NCBI GenBank assembly: GCA_029202385.1
Contig: CP119314.1
Coordinates: forward strand, 684,501 to 748,500
Reading direction: 5' to 3'
DNA length: 64,000 nucleotides
Source: Candidatus Sphingomonas phytovorans
GTDB lineage: Bacteria; Pseudomonadota; Alphaproteobacteria; Sphingomonadales; Sphingomonadaceae
The position numbers were made by a program, and so were the translations under genes. Within the stretch, counting starts at the first letter, position 1. Every line of letters starts with the position of its first letter. Shown one piece after another: positions 53,397 through 61,788 of this stretch. The notes below the pieces were generated by a model. The model ran no database searches, had not been told where the DNA came from, and worked only from the letters and a program-made list of their open reading frames with translations.

Positions 53397-55064
53397 ATGA
53401 AGACCATTGCTTTGTTGCTTTGTGCCGGATCGGTGGCCGCCGCGGCTGCCGTAGCCCAGACATCCTCGACATCTTCAGCGCCGCCTCCACCACCCTTCGG
53501 GCCCTCAGTCACCGCGGGCCAGACGTTGCAGACGTCCGACATGACCAATGCCAATCCGCTGATCCCCGCGGATATCTATCGTACCAGCGCCGTCGCGCAC
53601 CAGGATCTGGCGACCTTCGCCTGGCTTGAATTCATCTCGGCGGTGGCGCCGAATGCGGCGGGGAGCCGGGGGGTGCCGGGCGGCAGCTTCGCCACTTCCG
53701 GCAGCGGTGGCACCGGGCCTTTGGTCTGGGAAACCTACCAGCACCGCACCGAGCTTTTCCCGTGCAATGTGAACGGGACGTCGTCGGCTCCCACCCCGCC
53801 CCAGCCCTGGGGGGCTTCCCCCAAATATGTGACGACCGTCACGAATTCCAATCCGCAGCTGTGCAGCACCATCACGCTGCCGGGCGGCGGGACACTGCCG
53901 TATAATAATCTGGATGAGGCCAACCAGATTGGACAGAATACCCTGTTCTTCCCGACCACGCCGGGAAACCCCCAACCGGCGACCGATGCGCAGGTGCTGT
54001 TCGAGGCCAAGGTCAACCAGTATGAATCCAATTATGTGAACCAGAATTATGCGAGCTTCACCCCGCTATATTCTCCCTTCCGCCTCCCTGCCGGGACCGT
54101 CAACCTGCCAACGACGACGGTCGAGGTGAAAGCCGCCTGGCGTCCGCTGTCCTCGATCCCGTCGAGTCAGCGCTATCGCTATCATGTTTCGAACGTCCTC
54201 ACTTACGGCGGCAGCGATTCCGCTCCGGTGCCGAGAGTGGTGCCGTATGCGCTGATCGCCCTGCATATCATCCACAAGACGCCCAACTATCCTGCATTCA
54301 TCTTCGCGACCTTCGAACAGGTCGACGATTTCAAGAACCAGGTCACGGGACAGCCAACGGGCGTCTATTATGTGCCAGCCTATGGATCGGTCGGATATAC
54401 GACCCCCACAAGCACCACCTTCCCGCCGAGCGGCAAGACGGCGCCCAATCCCAATATCAACTTCAGCACCTCGGCCCCCAAGGCGGTGCCCTATGGAACG
54501 AAGGGCGTGGCCTTGCCGCTCGGGAACGTCAGCAGCATTGCCGGCGCCAAGGTGCTGAAAAATGGAGCGGTTGCTATTCCCGTCACGTCGCCGGTGCCGG
54601 CCGTGCCGGAGATCACCGCGGTGAACAACCGGGCGCTGACCGCGATGAAGGGCATTCCGGGCTTCAACCAGAATTTCATCTGGCAATATTACAAATTGAC
54701 CGGCGTCCAGGCGATTCCGACCAATGATGAAACCACCAGGGATTTCTACCTGGCCAATATCGTCGTCGAAAGCAGCCAGCCGGGCATCCAGCTCTTCCGG
54801 GGTTTCCCGCCGATCACCAACGGCGTGCTGACCAATATCCGGAACCAGGTCAACGTCATCGACTATCACAATGGCCTCGGCACCCTGACGTCCAGCGGCG
54901 GTTGCCAGGGTTGCCATGGCATCGCCCAGACCCAGAACGGCTTCGATTTCAGCTTCCTGTTCTTCGGTGTGGCGGGCGGCGGATTCTCGCCCGAGACGGC
55001 GGGCCTGCCCAGCCCGCAGCTCGCGGCGGCGCGGCTTGCGAACAAGAAATACTTCACGAAATAG
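53397..55064 (+). CDS. Secreted protein with single CxxCH heme motif, paralogue B
   Basis: 555 residues from the ATG at 53397 (AGGGGG five bases upstream). The signal peptide is MKTIALLLCAGSVAAAAAVAQ, followed by a Pro/Ser-rich linker. The C-terminal heme motif is GGCQGCHGIAQ. Shared landmarks with paralogue A, in order, are VEVKAAWRPL, LIALHIIHKTPNYPAFIFATFE, NNRALTAMKGIPGFNQNFIWQYYKL and CxxCH. HQDLATFAWLEFISAVAP plus PLVWETYQHRTELF correspond to the aromatic N-terminal block. An AT-rich 162-bp gap upstream probably carries its own promoter. Periplasmic location is predicted; function is unknown. Confidence 0.8.
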   Translation: MKTIALLLCAGSVAAAAAVAQTSSTSSAPPPPPFGPSVTAGQTLQTSDMTNANPLIPADIYRTSAVAHQDLATFAWLEFISAVAPNAAGSRGVPGGSFATSGSGGTGPLVWETYQHRTELFPCNVNGTSSAPTPPQPWGASPKYVTTVTNSNPQLCSTITLPGGGTLPYNNLDEANQIGQNTLFFPTTPGNPQPATDAQVLFEAKVNQYESNYVNQNYASFTPLYSPFRLPAGTVNLPTTTVEVKAAWRPLSSIPSSQRYRYHVSNVLTYGGSDSAPVPRVVPYALIALHIIHKTPNYPAFIFATFEQVDDFKNQVTGQPTGVYYVPAYGSVGYTTPTSTTFPPSGKTAPNPNINFSTSAPKAVPYGTKGVALPLGNVSSIAGAKVLKNGAVAIPVTSPVPAVPEITAVNNRALTAMKGIPGFNQNFIWQYYKLTGVQAIPTNDETTRDFYLANIVVESSQPGIQLFRGFPPITNGVLTNIRNQVNVIDYHNGLGTLTSSGGCQGCHGIAQTQNGFDFSFLFFGVAGGGFSPETAGLPSPQLAAARLANKKYFTK

Positions 55065-55078
55065 GTGCCGAAACAAAA

Positions 55079-55108
55079 AGGGGAGGCGACGGGCACGTCG
55101 CCTCCCCT
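55079..55108 (-). terminator. Strong Rho-independent terminator of TonB locus 2
   Basis: AGGGGAGGCGACG and CGTCGCCTCCCCT form a perfect 13-bp stem with loop GGCA. Read on the minus strand the hairpin is followed by TTTTTGTTT (55071-55079), so it ends the operon finishing with the GH31 gene. It can also stop plus-strand transcription from the CxxCH gene. Confidence 0.92.
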
Positions 55109-55153
55109 GTCTTCATGCGGGCATAGTTACCAGTCCGTCAGGCGCGGGGCGGG

Positions 55154-57619
55154 CTACTTCACGCTGCCGATCATGATTTCGGACTGGTCGGGAGTATAGG
55201 GCAGCGAGAAGCCAAGCGTCTGTGCGGTGTCATCGTGACGCGCAGCGAGTACCTTGCCCCGATAGGATACGGGCGCGTCAGCCCGCATGCCATGGACCGT
55301 GACGACAAGCTCACGCCACCATGGGCGGAATGTGCCGTCGCCCGGTGCGAGGATGATGCGCATCTGGCCGGTTTCCGAAACCTCGCAGCGGATCGTCCGG
55401 CGCAGATAGGCCTTGCGCTGGAACGCGAGGCTGTGGCCGTCATCCGCATAGAGCGTGCCGGTGCAATCGGGGCCGGGATAGACGTCGAGCGAGAGCGGCC
55501 CTGACGGCGTCTCGGCGGTGCTCTGCACCAGCGGCTGGCGCGGGAGGATCGTGCCCGCACGGACATAGACCGGCAAGTGATCGAGCCTCGGCGTTTCCTT
55601 GATCTTGTCGATCGCTGCCGTGTCCGGCGCGACCTTCGTCACCGGCAGCCCGCCCCACAGATCATACCAGCCGCCCGAGGGCAGGCAGACGTCATATTCC
55701 TGCGGTGATTCAGGCCTGGGCGGCGGCGCGATCAGCAGGGCCTTGCCCAGGGTAAACGCCATCGACTGGTCGCAAGGGGCGGTGAGCGCCTGGGGATAAT
55801 CGTAGAAGACAGGGCGCATGATCGGATCGCCGGTGCGCGCGTTCAGGTCGGCGAGGCCGTAGAGATAGGGCATCAGGCGATACCGTTCCTCGACGAAGCG
55901 GCGGCGGATGGCGAGATGCTCGGTGCCGTCGAGCCAGGGCTCAGCGCGCGGGGTGTCTTTTGCGGAGTGGTTGCGGAAAACCGGCGTGAACGCGGCGATC
56001 TCGTACCACCGCGTCATCAGGTCAGGGCTCGGCCCGCCGGTGAACCCGCCGACGTCAGCCCCGGCATAGGAGAAGCCGGAAAGGCCGAGGTTGATCAGTT
56101 GGTGGACCGACAGCTTCAGATGATCCCAGGTCGCGCTGTTGTCGCCGGTCCAGGTCGCCGCATAGCGTTGCCCCCCGGCATAGCTGGCGCGGGTCATGAC
56201 GAAGGGACGTTCGTCCGGGCGCAAGGCGCTCAGGCCGTCAAAGGTCGCGCGGGTATTCTCCATGCCATAGACATTGTGGATCTCGGCATGGCTGGCTGAC
56301 CGACTGGCGAAATCGTCGCTGTCGATCTTGTGGACGACGTCGAGCGGCATGGTCGCGGTGGGCGTCTCGAACACCGACGGCTCGTTCATGTCGTTCCAGA
56401 TGCCGGCGACGCCATCGGCGATCAGCGGCGCGTGCAACTTGCCCCACCAGGCGCGGGTGCCGGCACTGGTGAAGTCGGGAAAGACCGAGGGGCCGGGCCA
56501 GACCTTGCCGACGAACATCGATCCGTCGGGGTTGTGCACGAAATGATTGCCCGCAGCGCCGCTGTCATAGGGGATATATCCGTCATTGGGTGCCGCGGCG
56601 ACGTGAAGGTCGGCGATCGTGACCAGCTTCAGACCCTGGGTGCCGAGCTCAGTCGCCAGCCCCTTCAGGTCCGGAAAGGCGGTGCGGTTGACGGTGAAGG
56701 GCCGGTTGCGATCCTGGAAGTCGATATCGAGCCAGATGACGTCGGTCGGGATCGCGTCCTTGCGCAGGCGCGCGGCGAGTCCCCGGACCTCGCCCGCGTC
56801 CATATAGCTGTAGCGTGATTGCTGGTAACCGAGCGACCAGAGCGGGGCGAGCGGTGCCTTGCCGGTCAGGTCGGTATAGCGGCGCACGACGTCGCCGGTG
56901 GTGGGGCCCGCGATGACATAATAGTCGATCGGGCCGTCGGGCGCGCCGAAGGCGGTGATATCGTCCTCGCGATGGCCGAAATCGAACCAGGCGCGCCATG
57001 TATTGTCGAACAGCACGCCATAGCTACCGCCCGCGCCGCCCGCGCTGACGAAGAAGGGAATCGACTTGTAGATTGGATCGGTCGAGCCGGTGAAGGCATA
57101 AGCGTCGGTGTTCCAGTCGACGAAGCTCTTGCCGCGGCGGTCGAGCCCGCCGGTCTTGTCGCCGAGCCCGAAGATGTGCTCGCTGCGCGGCAGTGCCTTG
57201 CGCAGGGTAAAGCCCTTGCCGTCGAGCTTGATCGGGTCGCTGTCGTCGGCGCTGATGAGGCGGCCGTCCCTGTCCTCGATCCTGAGGCGCAGGTCCGGGC
57301 CGACATGGACCCGCAGCCGGGCCGTCGCAAAGCCGTCCGCGAGACGCTGGACGGGCACCGATTGCGCGCGGCGATCCCTGGGCACGGCCCAACTCGCATC
57401 CTCCGGCAGGGTGCCGTTCCGCGCGATCCGTACCCGCAGGATGGAATCGGTGAGGGCCGTCACGTTAAGCATCATCGGACCGTGACGGGCCTCGATCCCG
57501 TTCGCCCGAGCGGTGAGGCTCGCGGGCGCCTGCTGGACGGCCTGCCCCATGGCAGGGGGCGCCAGGGCGATCGCGGTGCCGATCAGCAGGGAACGCAGGG
57601 ACAGGCTCGGTACTGACAT
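55154..57619 (-). CDS. Glycoside hydrolase family 31 alpha-glucosidase, secreted
   Basis: 821 residues from the ATG at 57619 (GGGAG six bases upstream). The signal peptide is MSVPSLSLRSLLIGTA...PAMGQ. The N-terminal beta domain is followed by the (beta/alpha)8 barrel: WLDIDFQDRNRPFTV, the nucleophile D410 in GIWNDMNEPSVF, the acid/base D493 in WTGDNSATWDH, and SGFSYAGADVGGFTGGPSPD. C-terminal beta domains follow. GH31 enzymes release glucose or xylose from non-reducing alpha-linked ends; alpha-glucosidase is the likeliest activity. As the last gene of the operon with the TonB receptor, it indicates an alpha-glucan or maltodextrin-like substrate for the locus. Confidence 0.93.
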   Translation of the reverse strand: MSVPSLSLRSLLIGTAIALAPPAMGQAVQQAPASLTARANGIEARHGPMMLNVTALTDSILRVRIARNGTLPEDASWAVPRDRRAQSVPVQRLADGFATARLRVHVGPDLRLRIEDRDGRLISADDSDPIKLDGKGFTLRKALPRSEHIFGLGDKTGGLDRRGKSFVDWNTDAYAFTGSTDPIYKSIPFFVSAGGAGGSYGVLFDNTWRAWFDFGHREDDITAFGAPDGPIDYYVIAGPTTGDVVRRYTDLTGKAPLAPLWSLGYQQSRYSYMDAGEVRGLAARLRKDAIPTDVIWLDIDFQDRNRPFTVNRTAFPDLKGLATELGTQGLKLVTIADLHVAAAPNDGYIPYDSGAAGNHFVHNPDGSMFVGKVWPGPSVFPDFTSAGTRAWWGKLHAPLIADGVAGIWNDMNEPSVFETPTATMPLDVVHKIDSDDFASRSASHAEIHNVYGMENTRATFDGLSALRPDERPFVMTRASYAGGQRYAATWTGDNSATWDHLKLSVHQLINLGLSGFSYAGADVGGFTGGPSPDLMTRWYEIAAFTPVFRNHSAKDTPRAEPWLDGTEHLAIRRRFVEERYRLMPYLYGLADLNARTGDPIMRPVFYDYPQALTAPCDQSMAFTLGKALLIAPPPRPESPQEYDVCLPSGGWYDLWGGLPVTKVAPDTAAIDKIKETPRLDHLPVYVRAGTILPRQPLVQSTAETPSGPLSLDVYPGPDCTGTLYADDGHSLAFQRKAYLRRTIRCEVSETGQMRIILAPGDGTFRPWWRELVVTVHGMRADAPVSYRGKVLAARHDDTAQTLGFSLPYTPDQSEIMIGSVK

Positions 57620-57652
57620 GTAGAACTCCCGGTTACGGACGCGCATTGGCGA

Positions 57653-58693
57653 TCACGAGGATTTGAGGATCGTCATACGGAGCTGGCGCCTGAGGTCGGC
57701 GCGCTGGTCGGGGCGCATCTCCCCGAGTTGGCCGCGCAAGGCAGGCGGAATATGGGCGACGGCATCACCGCTATCGTCGAAGACATGGGCCTCGAACATC
57801 GCGCGCCAGTATCGACGTTCGCCCGGCGGCAGTGCCTTGATCGCGAGCAGGGCGCTCAGAAAGGCGTCCTGGGCATGACCGAGCCCGCGCGGAACATCGC
57901 CCCACCAGTAATTGACCATCGCGTTCCAGGGAGAGCGCGAGGTGACGTGGTGCCACCAGTATCGCGGCATCAGCAGCGCGTCGCCGGGGTCGAGATGCGC
58001 GACCTGCGCCGCATCGAGCGCTTCGCGAAAACGCGGAAACCTGTCGAAATCGGGTGCCTCCGGATCGACCAGGGAGAGCGGGGGCGGATTGTCCAGGGGG
58101 CCGACATAGAGATTGGCCACCTGTTCCGGCGGGAATAGCAGGAAGCGGCGCTGGCCGGCTATCACGCAGGCCAGGTTGTGGTCGCGATCATTGTGGATCT
58201 GGGTCTTCACTGGTCCGCCGAGCCACAGCCGGGGTTCGGCGGCCGGCGGGACCAGCGGCATTGGGTTGTCGCGCGCGAAGTCCGGGAACTGCGTGCCGAG
58301 CGGCAGCATCTGGATCGCGATATAGGGCGCGCCGGGTGTGGTCGTCGCACGCTCGATCCGGTCGAGCGTTTCGCCCAGCGGCCGCTGCCGTTTGGTGAAG
58401 CTGAACTCGCGCAGGTCAGCGGCATAGCCGAACCGCCCGCTGCTGCCCGGCGACGCTTCCATTACCGGTACCGGCGCGCCGCGATCCATCGCCCGGAAAT
58501 AGGCGCCGAGCGCGGCCTGCGACCGACGTCCGGCGGCCAGCGCCGGCCAATGCTCCACCACCCCCTTCACGATCACTGGCATGCCGGCGGCGAGCAGCGC
58601 AGCGATATCGGCCGAAGACCGAGCGCTTGCAGTGGGGACTGGCGACAGCGCGTCCAGGCGATCGGAACGGGCGGCGACCGAGACGGCGGTCAC
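57653..58693 (-). CDS. Cupin_8/JmjC-like protein (locus 2)
   Basis: 346 residues, equivalent to the protein at 21734-22765. The fold's iron site is visible as TQIHNDRDHNLACVIAGQ (H-x-D) and MPRYWWHHVTSRSPW (distal His), with GQRRFLLFPPEQVANLYVGPL between. The N-terminal SADIAALLAAGMPVIVKGVVEHWPAL is the usual entry helix and strand. A 2-oxoglutarate/Fe(II) hydroxylase-like function is expected. Its start overlaps the degenerate halogenase stop by 4 bp, and it precedes the GH31 gene. Confidence 0.86.
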   Translation of the reverse strand: MTAVSVAARSDRLDALSPVPTASARSSADIAALLAAGMPVIVKGVVEHWPALAAGRRSQAALGAYFRAMDRGAPVPVMEASPGSSGRFGYAADLREFSFTKRQRPLGETLDRIERATTTPGAPYIAIQMLPLGTQFPDFARDNPMPLVPPAAEPRLWLGGPVKTQIHNDRDHNLACVIAGQRRFLLFPPEQVANLYVGPLDNPPPLSLVDPEAPDFDRFPRFREALDAAQVAHLDPGDALLMPRYWWHHVTSRSPWNAMVNYWWGDVPRGLGHAQDAFLSALLAIKALPPGERRYWRAMFEAHVFDDSGDAVAHIPPALRGQLGEMRPDQRADLRRQLRMTILKSS

Positions 58694-60192
58694 GCTGCCT
58701 CGCTCCTGCCCAGGCTCGCGAGATAGCCGTCATGGGTCGGCTGTTCGAGGACCTTGCGCTTGATGAAGTTGAGGATACGGCGAAAATCGTTCTTCATGCG
58801 CTCCGGCGCCGTGCGGTCGATCGCGGGCGGCCAGCTTTCCGGCGTCTCGCCCAAGCCGGTGAACAGCGCCTGCCAGAGATCGGGTGCGAAGCTTTCGTCC
58901 TCCATCGGCGCGATGTCGCCGCGCGCGCGGAAGATCGCGAGCTTGTGCCCGACCGTGGCAGGCGTTGTCGCGCCGCGCGCCGCCGCCCAGAACCCAGTCG
59001 GGCCAAAGCGATTGGCGGCGTAGAAGGCGGACTGGAAGTCACGCACGCGGTCGAAGGCGGAGCGGGTGATGCGGTTATATTCGCTCCGCTCGGCAGTGAA
59101 GGTCGCTCCCGCCGGGAACAGCGCAAGCAGGTGCACGATGCCAAGCTGGATTGCGTGCAGTTCGACGTCGAACAATGGATCGAAGCTGCAGGCCGCGCTG
59201 CCGATCGCCACGCAATTGGCTGACCATGGCTGATGTCTCATGCCCTGTTCGACGGAAGCGGCGACAGGGTCGGAAAGCGTCAGACCGGCAAGGTTTCCGG
59301 CTGCTGCCAGCGCTGACTCGTCGTCCTGCTCCGCCGAAGCAAAAGCGTAGCTGACGAAAGTTGCCGCCTGGGTGGCGTGGAGTGCCGTCCAGCCAGACGC
59401 GCCCGCCCTGATTTCGGCATAGGCAGGAAGCGAGGCGAAGCGTGCCGCCCGCGCCGTCAGGCGGCGGTCGGTAACGAAGGCAGGGTGCCAGTCGTCCCGG
59501 CCGAGGCCCGGCATCTGGCCGATCAATATTCCTTCCGGGCCGCTCGCGTCCACGAAGAGGTCGCCTTCGACGCGCCTCTCGTCGTCGAGCCGGATAGCGC
59601 TGATCGAGCCGGTCTCGTTCTGGCGTTCGATGTCGATCGTGCCGCTGTGATGCACGGCAATGCCGAGCTTCGCCGCGCGCGCCTTGAGGGTGGCGACATA
59701 GGGAAGGGAGGGGAGATGATAACCATAGTCGGTCCGGCCGAAGAGCTGGGTTTCCTCATCGGGCAACAGCATTCGGCCCTGACGGGCGGCCATTGCGGTG
59801 AGGCAGAAATCCTCGAACGCCGCTTCCAGCCCGAACCGCCTTGCCTTGAGCCAATAAGGGAAGAAGCCGCCGCCATCGATGGGCGCGCCATAGGACCCAT
59901 GGGCAAGGAGGAAAGGTGGCATGCCGGATGCAAGGCCCACCACATTGTGGCCGAGCGAGAAGCTTCCGCCGGTTGCGCGCAACAGTACGGATTCCTCAAG
60001 CCCCAGCTTGTTGTGCAGCGCCTCCAGCGGCGGGAGCGAGGCATAGGCGGAGGCTGGACCAAGATCGGTGGGAAGCTCGATCGCGACTACCGATATCCCT
60101 GCCGGCGCCAGTGCGCGCCGAAGGACGGTCGCGCTGAGCCAGAGCGCCGCGTCGCGCCCGACGATGACGATGCGGTTGGGTTGGCCGCTCAT
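58690..60192 (-). CDS. Degenerate tryptophan-halogenase-family paralogue
   Basis: 500 residues that align without gaps to the neighbouring halogenases over the first 80 positions, yet with the key residues lost. Position 79 is Ser (GGSFSLGHNVVG) instead of the catalytic Lys. The FAD glycine motif is VGRDAALWL rather than GGGTAGW. The WxWxIP motif is replaced by GWTALHATQA, and EPLEST by FDPLFDVE. Overall length and flanking segments are intact and the frame is open, so it is a divergent protein, not a pseudogene. Halogenation is very unlikely; a structural, substrate-binding or altered role is inferred. It overlaps the neighbours on both sides by 4 bp. Confidence 0.85.
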   Translation of the reverse strand: MSGQPNRIVIVGRDAALWLSATVLRRALAPAGISVVAIELPTDLGPASAYASLPPLEALHNKLGLEESVLLRATGGSFSLGHNVVGLASGMPPFLLAHGSYGAPIDGGGFFPYWLKARRFGLEAAFEDFCLTAMAARQGRMLLPDEETQLFGRTDYGYHLPSLPYVATLKARAAKLGIAVHHSGTIDIERQNETGSISAIRLDDERRVEGDLFVDASGPEGILIGQMPGLGRDDWHPAFVTDRRLTARAARFASLPAYAEIRAGASGWTALHATQAATFVSYAFASAEQDDESALAAAGNLAGLTLSDPVAASVEQGMRHQPWSANCVAIGSAACSFDPLFDVELHAIQLGIVHLLALFPAGATFTAERSEYNRITRSAFDRVRDFQSAFYAANRFGPTGFWAAARGATTPATVGHKLAIFRARGDIAPMEDESFAPDLWQALFTGLGETPESWPPAIDRTAPERMKNDFRRILNFIKRKVLEQPTHDGYLASLGRSEAA

Positions 60193-61721
60193 GCCGGGAC
60201 GCCCTCCGCCGCACAGTAGTTCGCGATGAAGTCGGCATGGGACGACATCGCAGCGACACTGCTTTCGATGCGGCCAGCAAAATCGTCCAGCCGGGCGACG
60301 GCCATGTCGAGATCGAAGGTATCGGCGAGGCGGTCATAGCCCGCTGGCATGATGCCCTGGCCGATCAGCACCGAGAGCCAGCTATCGCGCGCGAACAGGC
60401 CATATTGGTAATTGGGTGCCATGGCGCGGGCGCGGAAGAGTTCGAGCTTGTGCGTCAGGCTGTCCGGGACCGGCATGTGGCGCAGATAGTCCCAGAGCGG
60501 CTCGCCCTCGCGCCGGTTGGCGATGTAATGCAGCACGAGGAAGTCGCGTACGCGCTCATATTGCATCACGGTCAGTCGATTGAATTCGTCGGCCAGGCGT
60601 GGATCGATGCCGTCCCGCACGGCACGCGGGGTCGGCATCAGGTTGATCAGGTCGATCACCGCTGCCTGGATCAGATAGATGCTGGTCGATTCAAGTGGCT
60701 CGAGAAAACCGCTGGCAAGCCCGATCGCGACGCAGTTGCTGTGCCAGGAAAGGGCGCGCCGGCCGGGCGAGAAGCGCAGCAATCGCGGCTCGGCGAGCGC
60801 CGCGCCGTCGAGATTGGCGAGCAGCGTTTCCCGGGCTTCTTCCTGCGACAGGAAATTGCTCGAGAAGATATAGCCGTTGCCGATGCGATGTTGCAGCGGA
60901 ATGCGCCATTGCCACCCGGCTGGCCGCGCGGTCGAACGAGTATAGGGCGTGAAATTTCCGCCATGAACGCACGGCACCGCAAGCGCGCGGTCGCAAGGCA
61001 ACCACTGAGTCCAGTCCTCCCATCCGACATCGAACTGGCCGGCGAGCAGGAGCGAACGAAAACCGGTGCAGTCGACGAACAGATCGCCCTGAATGTACTG
61101 GCCCGATTTGAGCGTGACCCCGGAAATCGCGTCGGAGGTCTCGTTCCGGTCGATCGTTTCCACCTGGCCTTCGATACGCGTCACGCCGCGCGCGGTCGCC
61201 CAGCGCCGCAGGAAGGCGGCATAGAGCCCGGCATCGAAATGGTAGGCGTAGGAGTAAGTCGAGCGGATCGACTTGGGATCCTCGTCGGGCAGTTCGAACG
61301 CGTTGGCGCAGGCCGCGGCCACGGCGTAGGAATAGGCCTGAAGCGGGGCGACCGCTCGTCCATTGGCGTTGGCGCGAAGCCAGTGGTTCTGGAACTCGAC
61401 GCCGCCCCATGGTTCGCCGAACGCGCCGAACGGGTGGATATAGCGGTCGCCGTGGCGATCCCAGTCGCGGAATTCGATGCCCAGTTTGAAGGTTGCCTGG
61501 GTCTCGCGCATGAACCGGGCCTCGTCGAGCCCGAGCATGTCGTTGAAAAGCTTGATATGCGGCAGCGTCGCCTCGCCGACCCCCACCGTGCCGATCTCGT
61601 CGGATTCGACCAGGGTGATGGCATAATCCGCCCCCGGCAATTGCCGGACCAGCCCGGCGGCCGTCATCCAGCCGGCGGTACCGCCCCCGACGATGACGAT
61701 ATGGTATCGATCATCCTGCAT
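60189..61721 (-). CDS. Flavin-dependent tryptophan-halogenase-family protein (locus 2)
   Basis: 510 residues with all canonical features: GGGTAGW (12-18), catalytic Lys79 in ATFKLGIEFRDW, GWQWRIPLQHRIGNG (WxWxIP) and LEPLESTS. It is therefore a plausible reduced-flavin-dependent halogenase; no flavin reductase is adjacent. The indole-binding residues of PrnA cannot be judged here, and family members in TonB loci rarely have proven substrates. The stop overlaps the degenerate paralogue's start, so the two are made together. It follows the TonB receptor after a 67-bp gap containing a strong hairpin. Confidence 0.9.
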   Translation of the reverse strand: MQDDRYHIVIVGGGTAGWMTAAGLVRQLPGADYAITLVESDEIGTVGVGEATLPHIKLFNDMLGLDEARFMRETQATFKLGIEFRDWDRHGDRYIHPFGAFGEPWGGVEFQNHWLRANANGRAVAPLQAYSYAVAAACANAFELPDEDPKSIRSTYSYAYHFDAGLYAAFLRRWATARGVTRIEGQVETIDRNETSDAISGVTLKSGQYIQGDLFVDCTGFRSLLLAGQFDVGWEDWTQWLPCDRALAVPCVHGGNFTPYTRSTARPAGWQWRIPLQHRIGNGYIFSSNFLSQEEARETLLANLDGAALAEPRLLRFSPGRRALSWHSNCVAIGLASGFLEPLESTSIYLIQAAVIDLINLMPTPRAVRDGIDPRLADEFNRLTVMQYERVRDFLVLHYIANRREGEPLWDYLRHMPVPDSLTHKLELFRARAMAPNYQYGLFARDSWLSVLIGQGIMPAGYDRLADTFDLDMAVARLDDFAGRIESSVAAMSSHADFIANYCAAEGVPA

Positions 61722-61743
61722 CAGACTACCCTCTCACAAGGGC

Positions 61744-61772
61744 TGCGCTGCCGTCCATCGGACGGCAGCGCA
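61744..61772 (-). other. Intercistronic stem-loop
   Basis: TGCGCTGCCGTCC and GGACGGCAGCGCA form a perfect 13-bp stem with a 3-nt loop between the TonB receptor stop and the halogenase start. No T-run follows on the minus strand. This fits an RNA-stabilising or partial-attenuation element that would give the receptor more mRNA than the downstream enzymes. Confidence 0.7.
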
Positions 61773-61788
61773 ACTAGGGGGTGCCTCA

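Noticed and set aside
58690..60192. Pseudogene call for the degenerate halogenase
   Set aside because: The frame is intact over 500 codons, coupled by overlaps on both sides, and the fold segments are kept; divergence of function fits better than decay.
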